From: Nonomuraea antri | GTDB lineage: Bacteria; Actinomycetota; Actinomycetes; Streptosporangiales; Streptosporangiaceae | Length of the DNA stretch: 64,000 bases | NCBI RefSeq assembly: GCF_013283785.1 | Contig: NZ_JABCPZ010000033.1 | Span: 1 to 64,000, forward strand | Direction: 5' to 3' | Shown here: one piece after another, positions 1 through 8,439 of the stretch | Layout: every line of letters begins with the position of its first letter | How positions within the stretch are numbered: position 1 is the first letter of the stretch | Program-made: the position numbers and the translations under genes | Notes under the pieces: model-generated | What the model was told of the DNA's origin: nothing | The model's input: only the letters and a program-made list of their open reading frames with translations | Database searches by the model: none

Positions 1-172
1 GGCTCGGGGGACGCGCGGTCACGCGGGGGGACGCGGCGTCGTCCGGCGCCCGGAGCGGGCGGCCAGACCCGGTGATCACCCTCCATGTCACCTCCCTGCC
101 GCTGTCCTATCACCCCGCGCGGCCCGCCACCGGAGATCTGTGATCGCTGGGGCTGGAGGGACGGAATGGGTC
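1..172. other. non-coding start of window
   Basis: No convincing gene is visible here. The stretch is very GC-rich and lies downstream of the leftmost minus-strand transporter gene, so it may hold the end of that transcript, but I see no clear terminator. Confidence 0.4.
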
Positions 173-1564
173 TCAGTCGCGCGTACGGACCGCCAGCAGG
201 GTCGCCCCGAGCGCGATCACCGCCATCAGCGACGCGATCACCAGGAACCCGGTCGCGATCTGCCCCGGGCTGTGGCCGATCAGGTTGACCAGCGCGCCGC
301 CGATGCCCACCGACAGCGCCGAGCCGAGCATGTCGGTCACCGAGAGCGCCGCGGAGTTGGCGCCCTGCTCGTTCAGCGGCGACTGGCGCAGCGCGGTCAC
401 GCTCACCGTGGTCATGCCGAGCCCCATGCCGAAGCCGGCCACGATCCAGGCGGGCACCGCCACCCAGCCGCTGACGCCGGGCAGCACGGCCGGCATCGAG
501 ATCAGGATGCCCGCCATCACGCACGCGGCGCCCGTCCTGAGCCTGCGGTGCGCCTCGACGGTGCGCCTGCTCTGCAGGTACGACCCGGCCGACCAGCCGA
601 GCGCGCCGGTGGTCAGCGCCAGCCCTGCCGACTGGGCGTCGAACCCCTTGACCTCGACCAGGGCCAGCGGCACGAACGAGTTCACCCCGAAGAACGCCGC
701 CGAGTACAGCCCGCGCAGCATCACGGTCGTGGGCAGCCCGCGGCCGAAGCGCAGCGCGCCCGGCGGCAGCAGCTTGGCCAGCCCCCAGACCAGGAGCGCC
801 AGCCCGGCGAGCACGGCCACGGCGCTGAGCAGCGGGTTCTTGTGCAGGTTGTCGACGCCGTACAGGAGGATTCCCCCGCCGCCGGAGGTGGCGGTGGCGG
901 CCAGGGTCATCGGCAGCGGACGTGAGCGCGGCCCGCTCGCCGGCTCCGGCTCGTCGGCCGAGGCGGGCTTGCGCAGCGCGGGGACGAGCATGATCAGGGC
1001 GGGCAGCACCAGCGGGATGATGCCGTAGAAGACGTAGCGCCAGTGCCAGGTCTGCGCCACGAACCCGGCCACCGCCGGGCCGGCCATCGACGGCAGCACC
1101 CAGGCCGCCGACAGCGCGGCGAACACCTTGGGCCGCACCGCGACCGGGTAGACCCGGGCGATCATCACGTACAGCGCCACGATGGACGCGCCCGCGCCCA
1201 GCCCCTGCACCGCCCGCGCCACCAGGAACAGCGTCTTGGTCTGCGCCGCGCCGGCCAGCCCCATGCCGATGACGAACAGCACCACGCCGACCAGGAACGG
1301 CAGCGCGTATCCGCGCCGGTCCGACCACAGCCCGGACACCACGTTGGCGAACAGGCTGGCGATGAGGAAGGCCGAGAAGCTGAGTCCGTACAGGTCGAGC
1401 GCGTCGAGGTCGGTGGAGACCAGCGGCATGACCGCGCCGACCGACATTCCCTCGAACGCGATCAGCGTCACCACCAGCAGGATGCCGATGGTCTCCGTCC
1501 GGTAGGCGGGGCCGAAGATGCGAGGGGGCTCGTACGGAGTGTCGAGCGCTTTCGGTGCTGTCAC
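173..1564 (-). CDS. MFS transporter
   Basis: A 463-residue integral membrane protein of the major facilitator superfamily. Long hydrophobic segments recur along the whole length, and the first cytoplasmic loop has the family motif GLWSDRRGYALP (the GxxxDRxGRR loop) near residue 80. A conserved PAVAGF segment follows in the region of motif C. It probably exports a small molecule, using proton exchange by analogy with drug:H+ antiporters. The substrate cannot be told from the sequence. The start is a GTG with no strong Shine-Dalgarno sequence before it, so a short or leaderless 5' end is possible. It ends the left side of the window and has no functional partner next to it; the next gene upstream is a secreted protease on the same strand. 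Confidence 0.85.
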   Translation of the reverse strand: MTAPKALDTPYEPPRIFGPAYRTETIGILLVVTLIAFEGMSVGAVMPLVSTDLDALDLYGLSFSAFLIASLFANVVSGLWSDRRGYALPFLVGVVLFVIGMGLAGAAQTKTLFLVARAVQGLGAGASIVALYVMIARVYPVAVRPKVFAALSAAWVLPSMAGPAVAGFVAQTWHWRYVFYGIIPLVLPALIMLVPALRKPASADEPEPASGPRSRPLPMTLAATATSGGGGILLYGVDNLHKNPLLSAVAVLAGLALLVWGLAKLLPPGALRFGRGLPTTVMLRGLYSAAFFGVNSFVPLALVEVKGFDAQSAGLALTTGALGWSAGSYLQSRRTVEAHRRLRTGAACVMAGILISMPAVLPGVSGWVAVPAWIVAGFGMGLGMTTVSVTALRQSPLNEQGANSAALSVTDMLGSALSVGIGGALVNLIGHSPGQIATGFLVIASLMAVIALGATLLAVRTRD

Positions 1565-1595
1565 CCCGACATCTTAGTTGGGATGAAATTTCGGA

Positions 1596-2477
1596 CTAAG
1601 CCTTAGGCAGGTGACGATACGCCGTCCACATCTCGCGCATCCGCCTCGCCTGGCCCCGGGTGAACTCCGACATGCAGCGGTCGTGGGCGTAGTCCATGAA
1701 GTTGCGCACCGGGTCTGTGCCCGGCTGCGTGGTGCAGGTGTCCTTGCTCTGCGGGCAGCCCTCGCTCGGCGCGGACTCCGCCGGGGTGTCGTCGATGCCG
1801 TCGCCCGGCGGGTTGCAGCCGTTCTCGAAGGTGTGGAACAGCCCGAGCCAGTGGCCGATCTCGTGCACGCCGGTGAAGCCCCGGTTGTAGTTGCTCATCG
1901 CGCCGCCGGGCAGGCTGCGCCAGTCGATCACCACGCCGTCGAGCCGCGGGCTGCCCGCGTACCAGTACGGGTAGCTGGCGAAACCCAGCATGAGCTCGCT
2001 GAGCTGGGCGATGTAGAGGTTCAGCGTCTCCGCGCCGCCCCGGTGGAGCGCGTCCTTCATCGGCTGCTCGTGGCCGACCGGGTCGGTGAACCAGGTGGCG
2101 TTGTGCTTGACCGCGATGCCGTCGAGCCGGAAGCGCACGCCGGTGTCGACCCCGCCGTGACGGCCGCCGTAGGCGGCGTTCAGCGTGTCGATCTGGGCGC
2201 GGATCGCCTGGTCGGAGACCCGCCTGGCGCCGTCGGTGATGACGTGCACGCGCGTGGGCACGGTGAACGACCTGGGCAGCGTGACGCCCTTGAGCCTGGT
2301 GCCCAGCTCGGCGAGCACCTTGCCCACGTCTTCAGGCCGGGGCGAGCGCGGCGTGCGGTCGGCCGGGACGAGCCGGGCGCAGCCGGCCGCCGGCGGGGCG
2401 GCATGGAGCTGGAGCGGCGGCGTGAGCCCGGCCGCGAGCAGGCATGCCAACGAGACGGCGGTCGCGCGCCGGGCCAT
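1596..2477 (-). CDS. secreted pappalysin-type (M43) zinc metalloprotease
   Basis: A 293-residue exported protease. Residues 1 to about 27 form a Sec signal peptide (positive start, Leu/Ala-rich core, AxA-like end). The zinc site is HEIGHWLGLFH near residue 200, the extended HExxHxxGxxH motif of metzincin-like M43 peptidases, and a methionine-turn candidate NFMDYAHDRCM lies about 55 residues later. Cysteines around the catalytic site (NGCNPPGD, EGCPQSKDTC) suggest disulphides, as expected outside the cell. The start ATG follows a GGGGGA ribosome-binding site. The protein is likely an extracellular nutrient or processing protease; its target is unknown. The same family is widespread in actinomycetes and fungi. 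Confidence 0.88.
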   Translation of the reverse strand: MARRATAVSLACLLAAGLTPPLQLHAAPPAAGCARLVPADRTPRSPRPEDVGKVLAELGTRLKGVTLPRSFTVPTRVHVITDGARRVSDQAIRAQIDTLNAAYGGRHGGVDTGVRFRLDGIAVKHNATWFTDPVGHEQPMKDALHRGGAETLNLYIAQLSELMLGFASYPYWYAGSPRLDGVVIDWRSLPGGAMSNYNRGFTGVHEIGHWLGLFHTFENGCNPPGDGIDDTPAESAPSEGCPQSKDTCTTQPGTDPVRNFMDYAHDRCMSEFTRGQARRMREMWTAYRHLPKA

Positions 2478-2554
2478 GCAATCCCCCGATACGGTTTGAG
2501 CTGATCAGGCTACTGACCGTAACCGCAGCGCGGGGGATTACCGCTGAACAACAC

Positions 2555-2815
2555 TCACTGCTTGTTGTCGTCGCCCTCGCCGCCACCGGGGGGCAGGCCC
2601 TCGTAGATCTCCTTGCACTCCGGGCAGACCGGATATTTCTTGGGATCGCGGCTGGGCACCCAGACCTTGCCACACAGGGCGCGGATCGGCGTGCCCGTCA
2701 CCATGCTCTCGGTGATCTTGTGCTTGTCCGCGTAGTGGGCGAACCGCTCGTGGTCGCCGTCGCCGTGCGAGGTCCGCGGCGTGGTCTCCTGCTGAGGGAG
2801 GATCTTCGTGCTCAC
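2555..2815 (-). CDS. DUF3039 family small zinc-ribbon-like protein
   Basis: An 86-residue protein conserved in actinobacteria as DUF3039. It contains IRALCGKVW around residue 47 and PVCPECKEIY around residue 63, which give three cysteines (LCG and CPEC) that look like a metal-binding knuckle. The start chosen is the GTG at 2813-2815, which overlaps the TGA stop of the upstream membrane-protein gene by four bases (GTGA), a sign of translational coupling. A longer reading of the frame runs back into the membrane-protein gene and is not credible. Function is unknown; the family is small, cytoplasmic and acidic at the C terminus. Confidence 0.8.
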   Translation of the reverse strand: MSTKILPQQETTPRTSHGDGDHERFAHYADKHKITESMVTGTPIRALCGKVWVPSRDPKKYPVCPECKEIYEGLPPGGGEGDDNKQ

Positions 2816-3297
2816 CCCATCGAGTTTATGCCCGCCGTGGACCGCTCCTGCGAGCGTCCCCGGCGTGTCAGCGCCCCCAGTGCGGGCAGCCAGCCCAGCG
2901 CGATCCCCCAGATCAGGCCGGTGACCAGCCCGCCGGCCAGGTAACCCGCGTACGCGCCGAGCATCGTGCCCGCGTCCTGGGCCAGGAAGACCGCGCGTAC
3001 GACGTCCACCAGCACCGCGCCGGCCAGGAACGCGCCCCAGGTGCGCCAGAAGCCGCCGCGCGTGAGCGCCACCATCGCCACCAGCGCCAGCGCCAGGAGC
3101 GCGTCGGTGAGCGTGCCGAGCCACGAGGTCTCGCCGATCGGCGTCACCCGCAGCCCGGGCAGCCCGTACGGCAGCCCGACCGCCGACGGCACGGCCAGAT
3201 ATCCCACCCGGGTGAGCAGCGTGCCGCCGAACACCCCGAACGCGAGAACGATCAACAGCGTGACGATCGCCGGCAGGTTATTGCGAACAAGCCTCAT
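2812..3297 (-). CDS. small multi-pass membrane protein, function unknown
   Basis: A 161-residue hydrophobic protein with four or five predicted membrane segments (about residues 8-28, 62-82, 88-108, 115-136 and perhaps 138-150) and a basic C-terminal tail (TRRGRSQER). I do not recognise the family. It is the first gene of a two-gene unit with the DUF3039 gene, overlapping it by four bases. It is transcribed divergently from the GH5 gene with only 57 bp between the starts, so promoters of both must overlap. Confidence 0.68.
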   Translation of the reverse strand: MRLVRNNLPAIVTLLIVLAFGVFGGTLLTRVGYLAVPSAVGLPYGLPGLRVTPIGETSWLGTLTDALLALALVAMVALTRGGFWRTWGAFLAGAVLVDVVRAVFLAQDAGTMLGAYAGYLAGGLVTGLIWGIALGWLPALGALTRRGRSQERSTAGINSMG

Positions 3298-3354
3298 GTT
3301 CGGCAGGCTAGCGGCGTCCACGATTCTCACGGAAGACCCGTTCTCGGAGATCGC

Positions 3355-4761
3355 ATGAAGCGTGCCCGCCTGATCATGGCCATCGCGGCGCTGGCCGTCG
3401 TGGCCGGCGGCGGTGTGGCCTCCGCCACCAGGGACGTTCCCGACGCCAACCGTCGCTACGTCACCGACGACCTGGGCAGGGCGCTGTACCTGCACGGGTT
3501 CAACACCGCGAGCAGCGCCAAGGGCGCGCCCGACGCGTTGCCGAAGCTCACCGAGCCGGACATCGACCGCGAGTACCGCGACATGGGCACCAACTTCGTG
3601 CGCTTCCTGATCCAGTGGCGGGCCGTGGAGCCGTCCCCCGGCACCTATGACACGAAATATCTGGACAAGGTGGCTGAGCGGGTCCGCTGGTACGCCAAAC
3701 GCGGCTACCACGTCATGCTCGACATGCACCAGGACCTGTGGGGCAACGGCATCACCCCGGCCGGCGTGGCCGGCAACGGCGCGCCCGGATGGGCCACCCA
3801 CACCGACGGCCTGCCCGTCGCCACCGAGCATTTCACCTGGGAGATGTACTACCTGGAGCCCGGCGTGATCCGGGCCTTCGACCACTTCTGGAACACCACC
3901 GGCGAGCATCCCGAGCTGATGGACCGCTACGCCAAGGCGTGGAAGGCGGTCGCGCAGCGCTTCAAGGACGACCCGGCCGTGCTCGGCTACGACCTGATGA
4001 ACGAGCCGTGGGGCGGCTCGGTGCAGGGAGCGACGTTCGAGACCGGGCCGCTGGCCACGCTCTACCGCAAGACGATCGCCGAGATCAGATCCGTGGACGA
4101 GGACAACTGGATCTTCCTCGAACCGCAGGCGGTCGGCGTCAACTGGGGCCTGCCCTCGGCGCTGCCGTACTTCGACGACCCGCGCGGCGGCCCGGACAAG
4201 ATCGCGTTCGCCCCGCACGTCTACCCGCTCCCGCTCGACCTCGGCGACGACTACACCGACGGCTCCAAGGAGTGGACCGACCGCACGCTCGGCTGGTGGC
4301 GCGACAACACGCTGCGCACGGCCGAGCGGATGCGGGCGCCGATCCTGCTGGGCGAGTTCGGCCTGGACATGACCCGGCCGGGCGCCGCCGACCTGGTCGG
4401 GAAGCTGGTCGACCTGAGCGACCAGCTGGGGATGGGCCGGGCGTACTGGTCACGCGACGAGGGAAGCTGGGGCCCCTACGACGACAAGGGCGAGCCGACC
4501 GCGCTGGTGCCGGCGTACACGCGGGCCTACCCGCGGGCGGTCGGCGGGGTGCCGCAGGCGCTCAAGTACGGCGACAAGTCGCTGACGCTGACGTTCGACG
4601 CGAACGAGACCGGGCCCACCGAGTTCTACCTGCCCGCGCGTGACTTCCCCAACGGCGGCAAGGCCTCGACCGGCCAGGCCTCCTGGGATCCCGGCACCCG
4701 CGTCCTGACCGTCAAGACCAGGACGTACGGCAGGATCGACCTCACGATCACCCCCGCATAG
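3355..4761 (+). CDS. secreted GH5 glycoside hydrolase, endoglycoceramidase-like
   Basis: A 468-residue secreted hydrolase. The N terminus (MKRARLIMAIAALAVVAGGG) is a signal peptide. The catalytic TIM barrel follows, with YLHGFN near residue 45, MLDMHQDLWG near residue 120, the acid/base glutamate in DLMNEPWGG near residue 220, and the nucleophile glutamate in LLGEFGLD near residue 330. The pattern LHGFN plus DMHQD plus MNEPWGG is that of endoglycosylceramidases and related actinobacterial GH5 enzymes, which release glycans from glycolipids. A C-terminal beta domain of about 80 residues follows the barrel, as in known endoglycoceramidases. The substrate is inferred; another beta-glycosidase activity is possible. 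A strong terminator follows. Confidence 0.85.
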   Translation: MKRARLIMAIAALAVVAGGGVASATRDVPDANRRYVTDDLGRALYLHGFNTASSAKGAPDALPKLTEPDIDREYRDMGTNFVRFLIQWRAVEPSPGTYDTKYLDKVAERVRWYAKRGYHVMLDMHQDLWGNGITPAGVAGNGAPGWATHTDGLPVATEHFTWEMYYLEPGVIRAFDHFWNTTGEHPELMDRYAKAWKAVAQRFKDDPAVLGYDLMNEPWGGSVQGATFETGPLATLYRKTIAEIRSVDEDNWIFLEPQAVGVNWGLPSALPYFDDPRGGPDKIAFAPHVYPLPLDLGDDYTDGSKEWTDRTLGWWRDNTLRTAERMRAPILLGEFGLDMTRPGAADLVGKLVDLSDQLGMGRAYWSRDEGSWGPYDDKGEPTALVPAYTRAYPRAVGGVPQALKYGDKSLTLTFDANETGPTEFYLPARDFPNGGKASTGQASWDPGTRVLTVKTRTYGRIDLTITPA

Positions 4762-4764
4762 ACG

Positions 4765-4803
4765 GAAAACGGCCCCCCGCCACGAGAGCGGGAGGCCGTT
4801 TTC
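4765..4803. terminator. bidirectional intrinsic terminator
   Basis: A long hairpin whose outer arms are GAAAACGGCC and GGCCGTTTTC, with further pairing of the CCCGC/GCGGG inner part. The A-run and T-run let it act in both directions, which suits its place between the convergent GH5 and DHA2 transporter genes. Confidence 0.85.
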
Positions 4804-4814
4804 GATGAAGCACG

Positions 4815-6437
4815 TCAGCCCATGTGGACCGGCGCGCCCTCCGTCTTCCGCCCCGCCTTGACGAACAGGGTGAGTACGGCGGTCAGCACCGCAATGCCGG
4901 TGCTGACCAGGAAGGCCAGGTGCATGCCGTCCATGAACGAGTTGTGCACCGCGCCCGTCAGGGTCTGGATGACCTGGTCGGGCGTGCCCTTGGGGAGCAT
5001 CTCGGGCGGGAAGCCGCCGAACGCCGCCGCCTTCTCCAGACCCTCCATCTGCTGGGCCGGGATGCCCTGGGCCATCGGGCCGAGGTAGCCGGGCAGCTTG
5101 CTGGAGATCTCGGCGGCCATCACCGCGCCCAGGATGGCGGTGCCGAGCGCGCCGCCGACCTGCATGGCCGACTGCTGCACGCCACCGGCCACACCGCTGA
5201 GCTCGACCGGCGCGTTACCCACGATGATCTCGGTGGCGCCCACGAAGACCGGCGAGAGACCGAAGGCCAGCAGCAGGAACGGGAGGCCGCTCTCGACGAA
5301 CGAGGCGTCGATGCTGAGCTGCGACATGAGGAACATCGAGACGGCGGTGATCAGCAGACCGGCCGACATCGTGATCTTCGGGCCGAGCTTGCCGATCGCC
5401 AGGCCGGCCAGCGGCGAGGCGATGATCATGCCGGCGCTCATCGGCAGCATGCGCAGACCGGCCTCGAGCGGGCTCAGGCCGTGCACGCCCTGGAAGAAGA
5501 AGCCCAGGAAGAACATGGCGCCGAACATCGCGAACGCGACCATCATCATCAGCACGGTGCCGATCGAGATCGACATGTTCTTGAACAGCGAGAGCGGGAC
5601 CAGCGGCTGCGCGGCCCTGCTCTGCCAGAAGATGAACGCGCCGATCAGCACCACGAACGCGCCGATGAAGGTCAGCGTCGTGCTGTCGCCCCAGCCCCAC
5701 TCGGGGGCCTTGATGATCGTCCAGACCAGCGAGAACATCGCGCCCGACAGCAGCACCACGCCGAGCCAGTCGACGCGCGACAGCGTCTGCGCGCGGTTCT
5801 CCTTGATCAGGAAGAAGCCCATGACGAGGGCGATGACGCCCACCGGGGCGTTGATGAAGAAGACGGACTCCCAGTTCACCTTCTCCACCAGCAGACCGCC
5901 CACGATCGGGCCGGCCGCGCTGGACAGACCGATGATCGCACCCCAGGCCCCCATCGCCTGGTTCAGCTTCTCACCGGGGAAGGCGCTGCGCAGCAACGCC
6001 AGGGCGGCGGGCTGGAGCAGCGCGCCGAACAGACCCTGCAGCACGCGCAGCCCGATCAGGGCGCCGACCGGCGACAGGCCAGGAATGATGTCGGCGAGCT
6101 GCTGGCTGAGGCCGATGCCGACCGAGGAGACCGCGAAACCGGCCACACCGATCAGGAAGACGCGCTTGTGGCCGAACAGGTCACCCAGCTTGCCCGCGGT
6201 GATCAGGAAGACCGCCAGGGCCAGCAGGTAGCCGCTGGTCACCCACTGCAGGTCGGAAAGCGAAGCGCCAAGGTCGGTCTGGATCACCGGGTTGGCGATG
6301 CCGACCACGGTGCCGTCGAGCATCACCATGATGACGCCGAGGCTGACCGCCAGCAGGACCAACCACGGGTTGGTGCCCTTGCCCGTCTCCCCGGAGCCTG
6401 GCGAGGACGGTGCTTCGACCGTCTTCGCGTGCGCCAT
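4815..6437 (-). CDS. DHA2 family (EmrB/QacA-type) drug efflux transporter
   Basis: A 540-residue, 14-segment MFS pump. Family marks are LDGTVVGIANPVIQ near residue 40 (motif D1), GKLGDLFGHKRVFLIG in the first cytoplasmic loop, and GPIVGGLLVEKVNWESVFF (motif C region). Such pumps export drugs, dyes or self-made antibiotics in exchange for protons. The start at 6437 is chosen because GAGGGGG precedes it; an upstream in-frame ATG would give ten extra residues without support. It is divergent from a TetR gene, and the gap carries a palindrome, so that TetR protein very likely represses this pump. Confidence 0.9.
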   Translation of the reverse strand: MAHAKTVEAPSSPGSGETGKGTNPWLVLLAVSLGVIMVMLDGTVVGIANPVIQTDLGASLSDLQWVTSGYLLALAVFLITAGKLGDLFGHKRVFLIGVAGFAVSSVGIGLSQQLADIIPGLSPVGALIGLRVLQGLFGALLQPAALALLRSAFPGEKLNQAMGAWGAIIGLSSAAGPIVGGLLVEKVNWESVFFINAPVGVIALVMGFFLIKENRAQTLSRVDWLGVVLLSGAMFSLVWTIIKAPEWGWGDSTTLTFIGAFVVLIGAFIFWQSRAAQPLVPLSLFKNMSISIGTVLMMMVAFAMFGAMFFLGFFFQGVHGLSPLEAGLRMLPMSAGMIIASPLAGLAIGKLGPKITMSAGLLITAVSMFLMSQLSIDASFVESGLPFLLLAFGLSPVFVGATEIIVGNAPVELSGVAGGVQQSAMQVGGALGTAILGAVMAAEISSKLPGYLGPMAQGIPAQQMEGLEKAAAFGGFPPEMLPKGTPDQVIQTLTGAVHNSFMDGMHLAFLVSTGIAVLTAVLTLFVKAGRKTEGAPVHMG

Positions 6438-6501
6438 GAAAGTCCCCCTCGTACATACCGCCCCCACCGGGGCATAAGTCTCGTAAGCCTCAGGTAATCT
6501 A

Positions 6502-6523
6502 TGTCAGTCGATGACAGATGACA
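6502..6523. promoter_or_regulatory. candidate TetR operator between divergent pump and regulator
   Basis: TGTCA-GTCGA-TGACA at 6502-6516 has perfect five-base arms, and the last arm is part of a direct repeat GATGACA-GATGACA (6510-6523). It sits in the 156-bp gap between the DHA2 pump and the TetR gene, the usual place for an operator controlling both. Confidence 0.55.
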
Positions 6524-6593
6524 AATGGGTTTTAATAGTCGCCGTATGACTTCTGGCACACTGTGACAAGAAGGTTTCGAGGGAGTGACGGCA

Positions 6594-7211
6594 GTGGGTC
6601 TGCGGGAACGCAAGAAGGAGAAGACGCGCCTGGCGATCCTGGACGCCGCGCTCGATTTGTTCCTCGAACAAGGATACGAGTCGACCACCGTCGAACAGAT
6701 CGCGGGGGCCGTCGAAGTGTCGCCCCGCACCTTCTTCCGCTACTTCACCAGCAAGGACCACCTGGTTCTGCTGTTCCACGACCACGGTGAAGAGATCATG
6801 CTGGAGACCCTGGAGTCTCGCCCGGAGGACGAGCCGCCCTTCACCTCACTGATGCACGCGCTGCGCGCGGTGCTCAACGACATCGAGGGTGGAACGCCCG
6901 AGGACACCGCGAGATTCCTCAAACTCCGCAGAATCCTGGACCAGTATCCGCACCTCGTGGGCCTGTCGGTGGCCCGGGGCGCCGAGACGGAACGGCGGCT
7001 GACCGAGGTGATCGCCGCCCGCCGGGGCGTGGCCCCCGAGGCGGACAAGCTCTCCCATCTGATCGTGGCGTTCGGCATGTCCGCGATGCGCGTCGGCTTC
7101 GACTGCCCCATCCCCGATCGGGAGGAGACGACGCTGCGCGTGCTCACCAAGGGCATGGAGGAGACCATCAGGCTGGCCGAGCAGGCGCTCAAGCCCGGCT
7201 GGGACCGCTGA
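6594..7211 (+). CDS. TetR family transcriptional regulator
   Basis: A 205-residue one-component regulator. The N-terminal helix-turn-helix runs from about residue 8 to 55, with TVEQIAGAVEVSPRTFFRYFTSKDHL as its core (shown here in part: VSPRTFFRYF). The all-alpha C-terminal half is the ligand and dimer domain. The GTG at 6594 is preferred because GAGGGAG ends eight bases before it; a GTG nine bases earlier has its Shine-Dalgarno too close. It is likely to repress the adjacent DHA2 pump and itself through the palindrome at 6502, and to release DNA when it binds a pump substrate. Confidence 0.87.
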   Translation: MGLRERKKEKTRLAILDAALDLFLEQGYESTTVEQIAGAVEVSPRTFFRYFTSKDHLVLLFHDHGEEIMLETLESRPEDEPPFTSLMHALRAVLNDIEGGTPEDTARFLKLRRILDQYPHLVGLSVARGAETERRLTEVIAARRGVAPEADKLSHLIVAFGMSAMRVGFDCPIPDREETTLRVLTKGMEETIRLAEQALKPGWDR

Positions 7212-7215
7212 ACGC

Positions 7216-7794
7216 TCAGTTCATCGTCGGGTCGTCCGGGCAGGTGGCGACGAAGGCCAGCTCGCCCGGCTGGCGGCGCAGCACGTGCCGCCAGAGCGAG
7301 CCCGGATCGGCGTGGAAGGTGTCGCCGGCCTCGGAGTCGACCACGTACCAGGCGCCCTCGGCGATCTCGCTCTCCAGCTGGCCCGAGGTCCACCCGGCGT
7401 AACCGGCGAAGATCCGCATCTGCGCGATCTCGCCCTGGAGGATCTCCGGCGGGGCGTCCAGGTCGACCGTACCGAGCCGCGAGACGGCCGGGGTGCCCGC
7501 GTGCAGCCGGCGCCAGCCCAGCGGCTCCTCCCCGCTCGGCACCGCGGCCAGCGCCAGCGCGCTGTCGGTCTGCACCGGCCCGCCTTCGAACAGCACCGGC
7601 GGCCCTGTGACCAGGGGATCCCACACCGGAAGCACCTGGGTGACGGCGATGTCGCTCGGCCGGTTCAGCACGACGCCGAGCGTGCCGCCGTCGAGGTCGT
7701 GTTCGAGTATCAGCACGACGCTACGCCGGAAGTTGGGGTCGTCGAGCAGCGGCGTGGCCACCAGCAGACCGCCGACGTAGATCGCTTCCGCCAT
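7216..7794 (-). CDS. YqgE/AlgH family protein
   Basis: A 192-residue soluble protein of the DUF179 (YqgE/AlgH) family. It starts with the typical GGLLVATPLLDDPNFRRSVV, followed by GTLGVVLNRPS near residue 40 and FEGGPVQ near residue 68. FAGYAGWTSGQLESEI near residue 130 is the other family hallmark. The biochemical role is not settled in any organism; AlgH was linked to alginate regulation in Pseudomonas, which has no clear meaning here. It stands convergent to the TetR gene with four bases between stops. Confidence 0.93.
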   Translation of the reverse strand: MAEAIYVGGLLVATPLLDDPNFRRSVVLILEHDLDGGTLGVVLNRPSDIAVTQVLPVWDPLVTGPPVLFEGGPVQTDSALALAAVPSGEEPLGWRRLHAGTPAVSRLGTVDLDAPPEILQGEIAQMRIFAGYAGWTSGQLESEIAEGAWYVVDSEAGDTFHADPGSLWRHVLRRQPGELAFVATCPDDPTMN

Positions 7795-7917
7795 ACCTCC
7801 ATCATGGCCGGTTCCCCGTCATCTCGCTCCCCCGGTATGTCGATGTTTACCGTCTGTAGCCGATTGGGCACCGATATGTAAGTAGACGTCACTTTTCTAC
7901 GAGCTCGGGGGGAGCGC

Positions 7918-8433
7918 ATGCGCACCTGGACACGTTTCCTGCTGACCGTCCTGCCCGTGGGCGCGGGCCTGCTGCTCCCGGCCACCGCGTGGGCCTGGCC
8001 GCGGCCCGATCCCGGCGACCCGTTCACCATGAGCACCGGCTCGGTGAGCTGCCGCACCGGCACCGTGGACGTGACGCTGCGCAACGAGACCCGCCAGCTG
8101 GCCCGCTACGACCTGCGCGCCGACGGCACCAGCGTGGCCACCGGCTCGATCCCGGCCCGCAAGAAGATCACCAAGCGGGTGCCGGTCGACCGGGGCAGCA
8201 GGGCCGAGATCGAGGCGTACTCGGTCAGCGACTCCGAGGCCGACACGCTGATCGACTCCACGGACGTCGAGAACGACTGCCCCTGGGGCCGCCGGCACGG
8301 CCACCTGCCCTACACCGGCCCCACGGAAGACCTGATGGGCAAGCTCGCCACGGCCGGCGGCATGGTGGTGATGGGCGGGATCATGTGGTGGTACAGCTCG
8401 ATCTGGCCCCGTTCGCAGGACCCGTTCCGCTGA
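7918..8433 (+). CDS. putative sortase-anchored LPYTG surface protein
   Basis: A 171-residue exported protein. Residues 1-27 are a signal peptide ending near AWA. The mature part is a small beta-type domain with two cysteines (about residues 45 and 121) that could form a disulphide. The sorting signal LPYTG is at residues 130-134, followed by a hydrophobic segment (about 143-161) and the tail IWPRSQDPFR with one positive residue before the end. This is the standard layout for covalent attachment to the cell wall by a sortase. The tail is weakly basic, so plain membrane anchoring cannot be excluded. GGGGGGAG precedes the ATG. No sortase gene lies in the window. Confidence 0.75.
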   Translation: MRTWTRFLLTVLPVGAGLLLPATAWAWPRPDPGDPFTMSTGSVSCRTGTVDVTLRNETRQLARYDLRADGTSVATGSIPARKKITKRVPVDRGSRAEIEAYSVSDSEADTLIDSTDVENDCPWGRRHGHLPYTGPTEDLMGKLATAGGMVVMGGIMWWYSSIWPRSQDPFR

Positions 8434-8439
8434 CGGCCG

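Noticed and set aside
4824..6497. 557-residue plus-strand frame
   Set aside because: Antisense to the DHA2 pump; rich in His, Arg, Asp and Gln with no domain.
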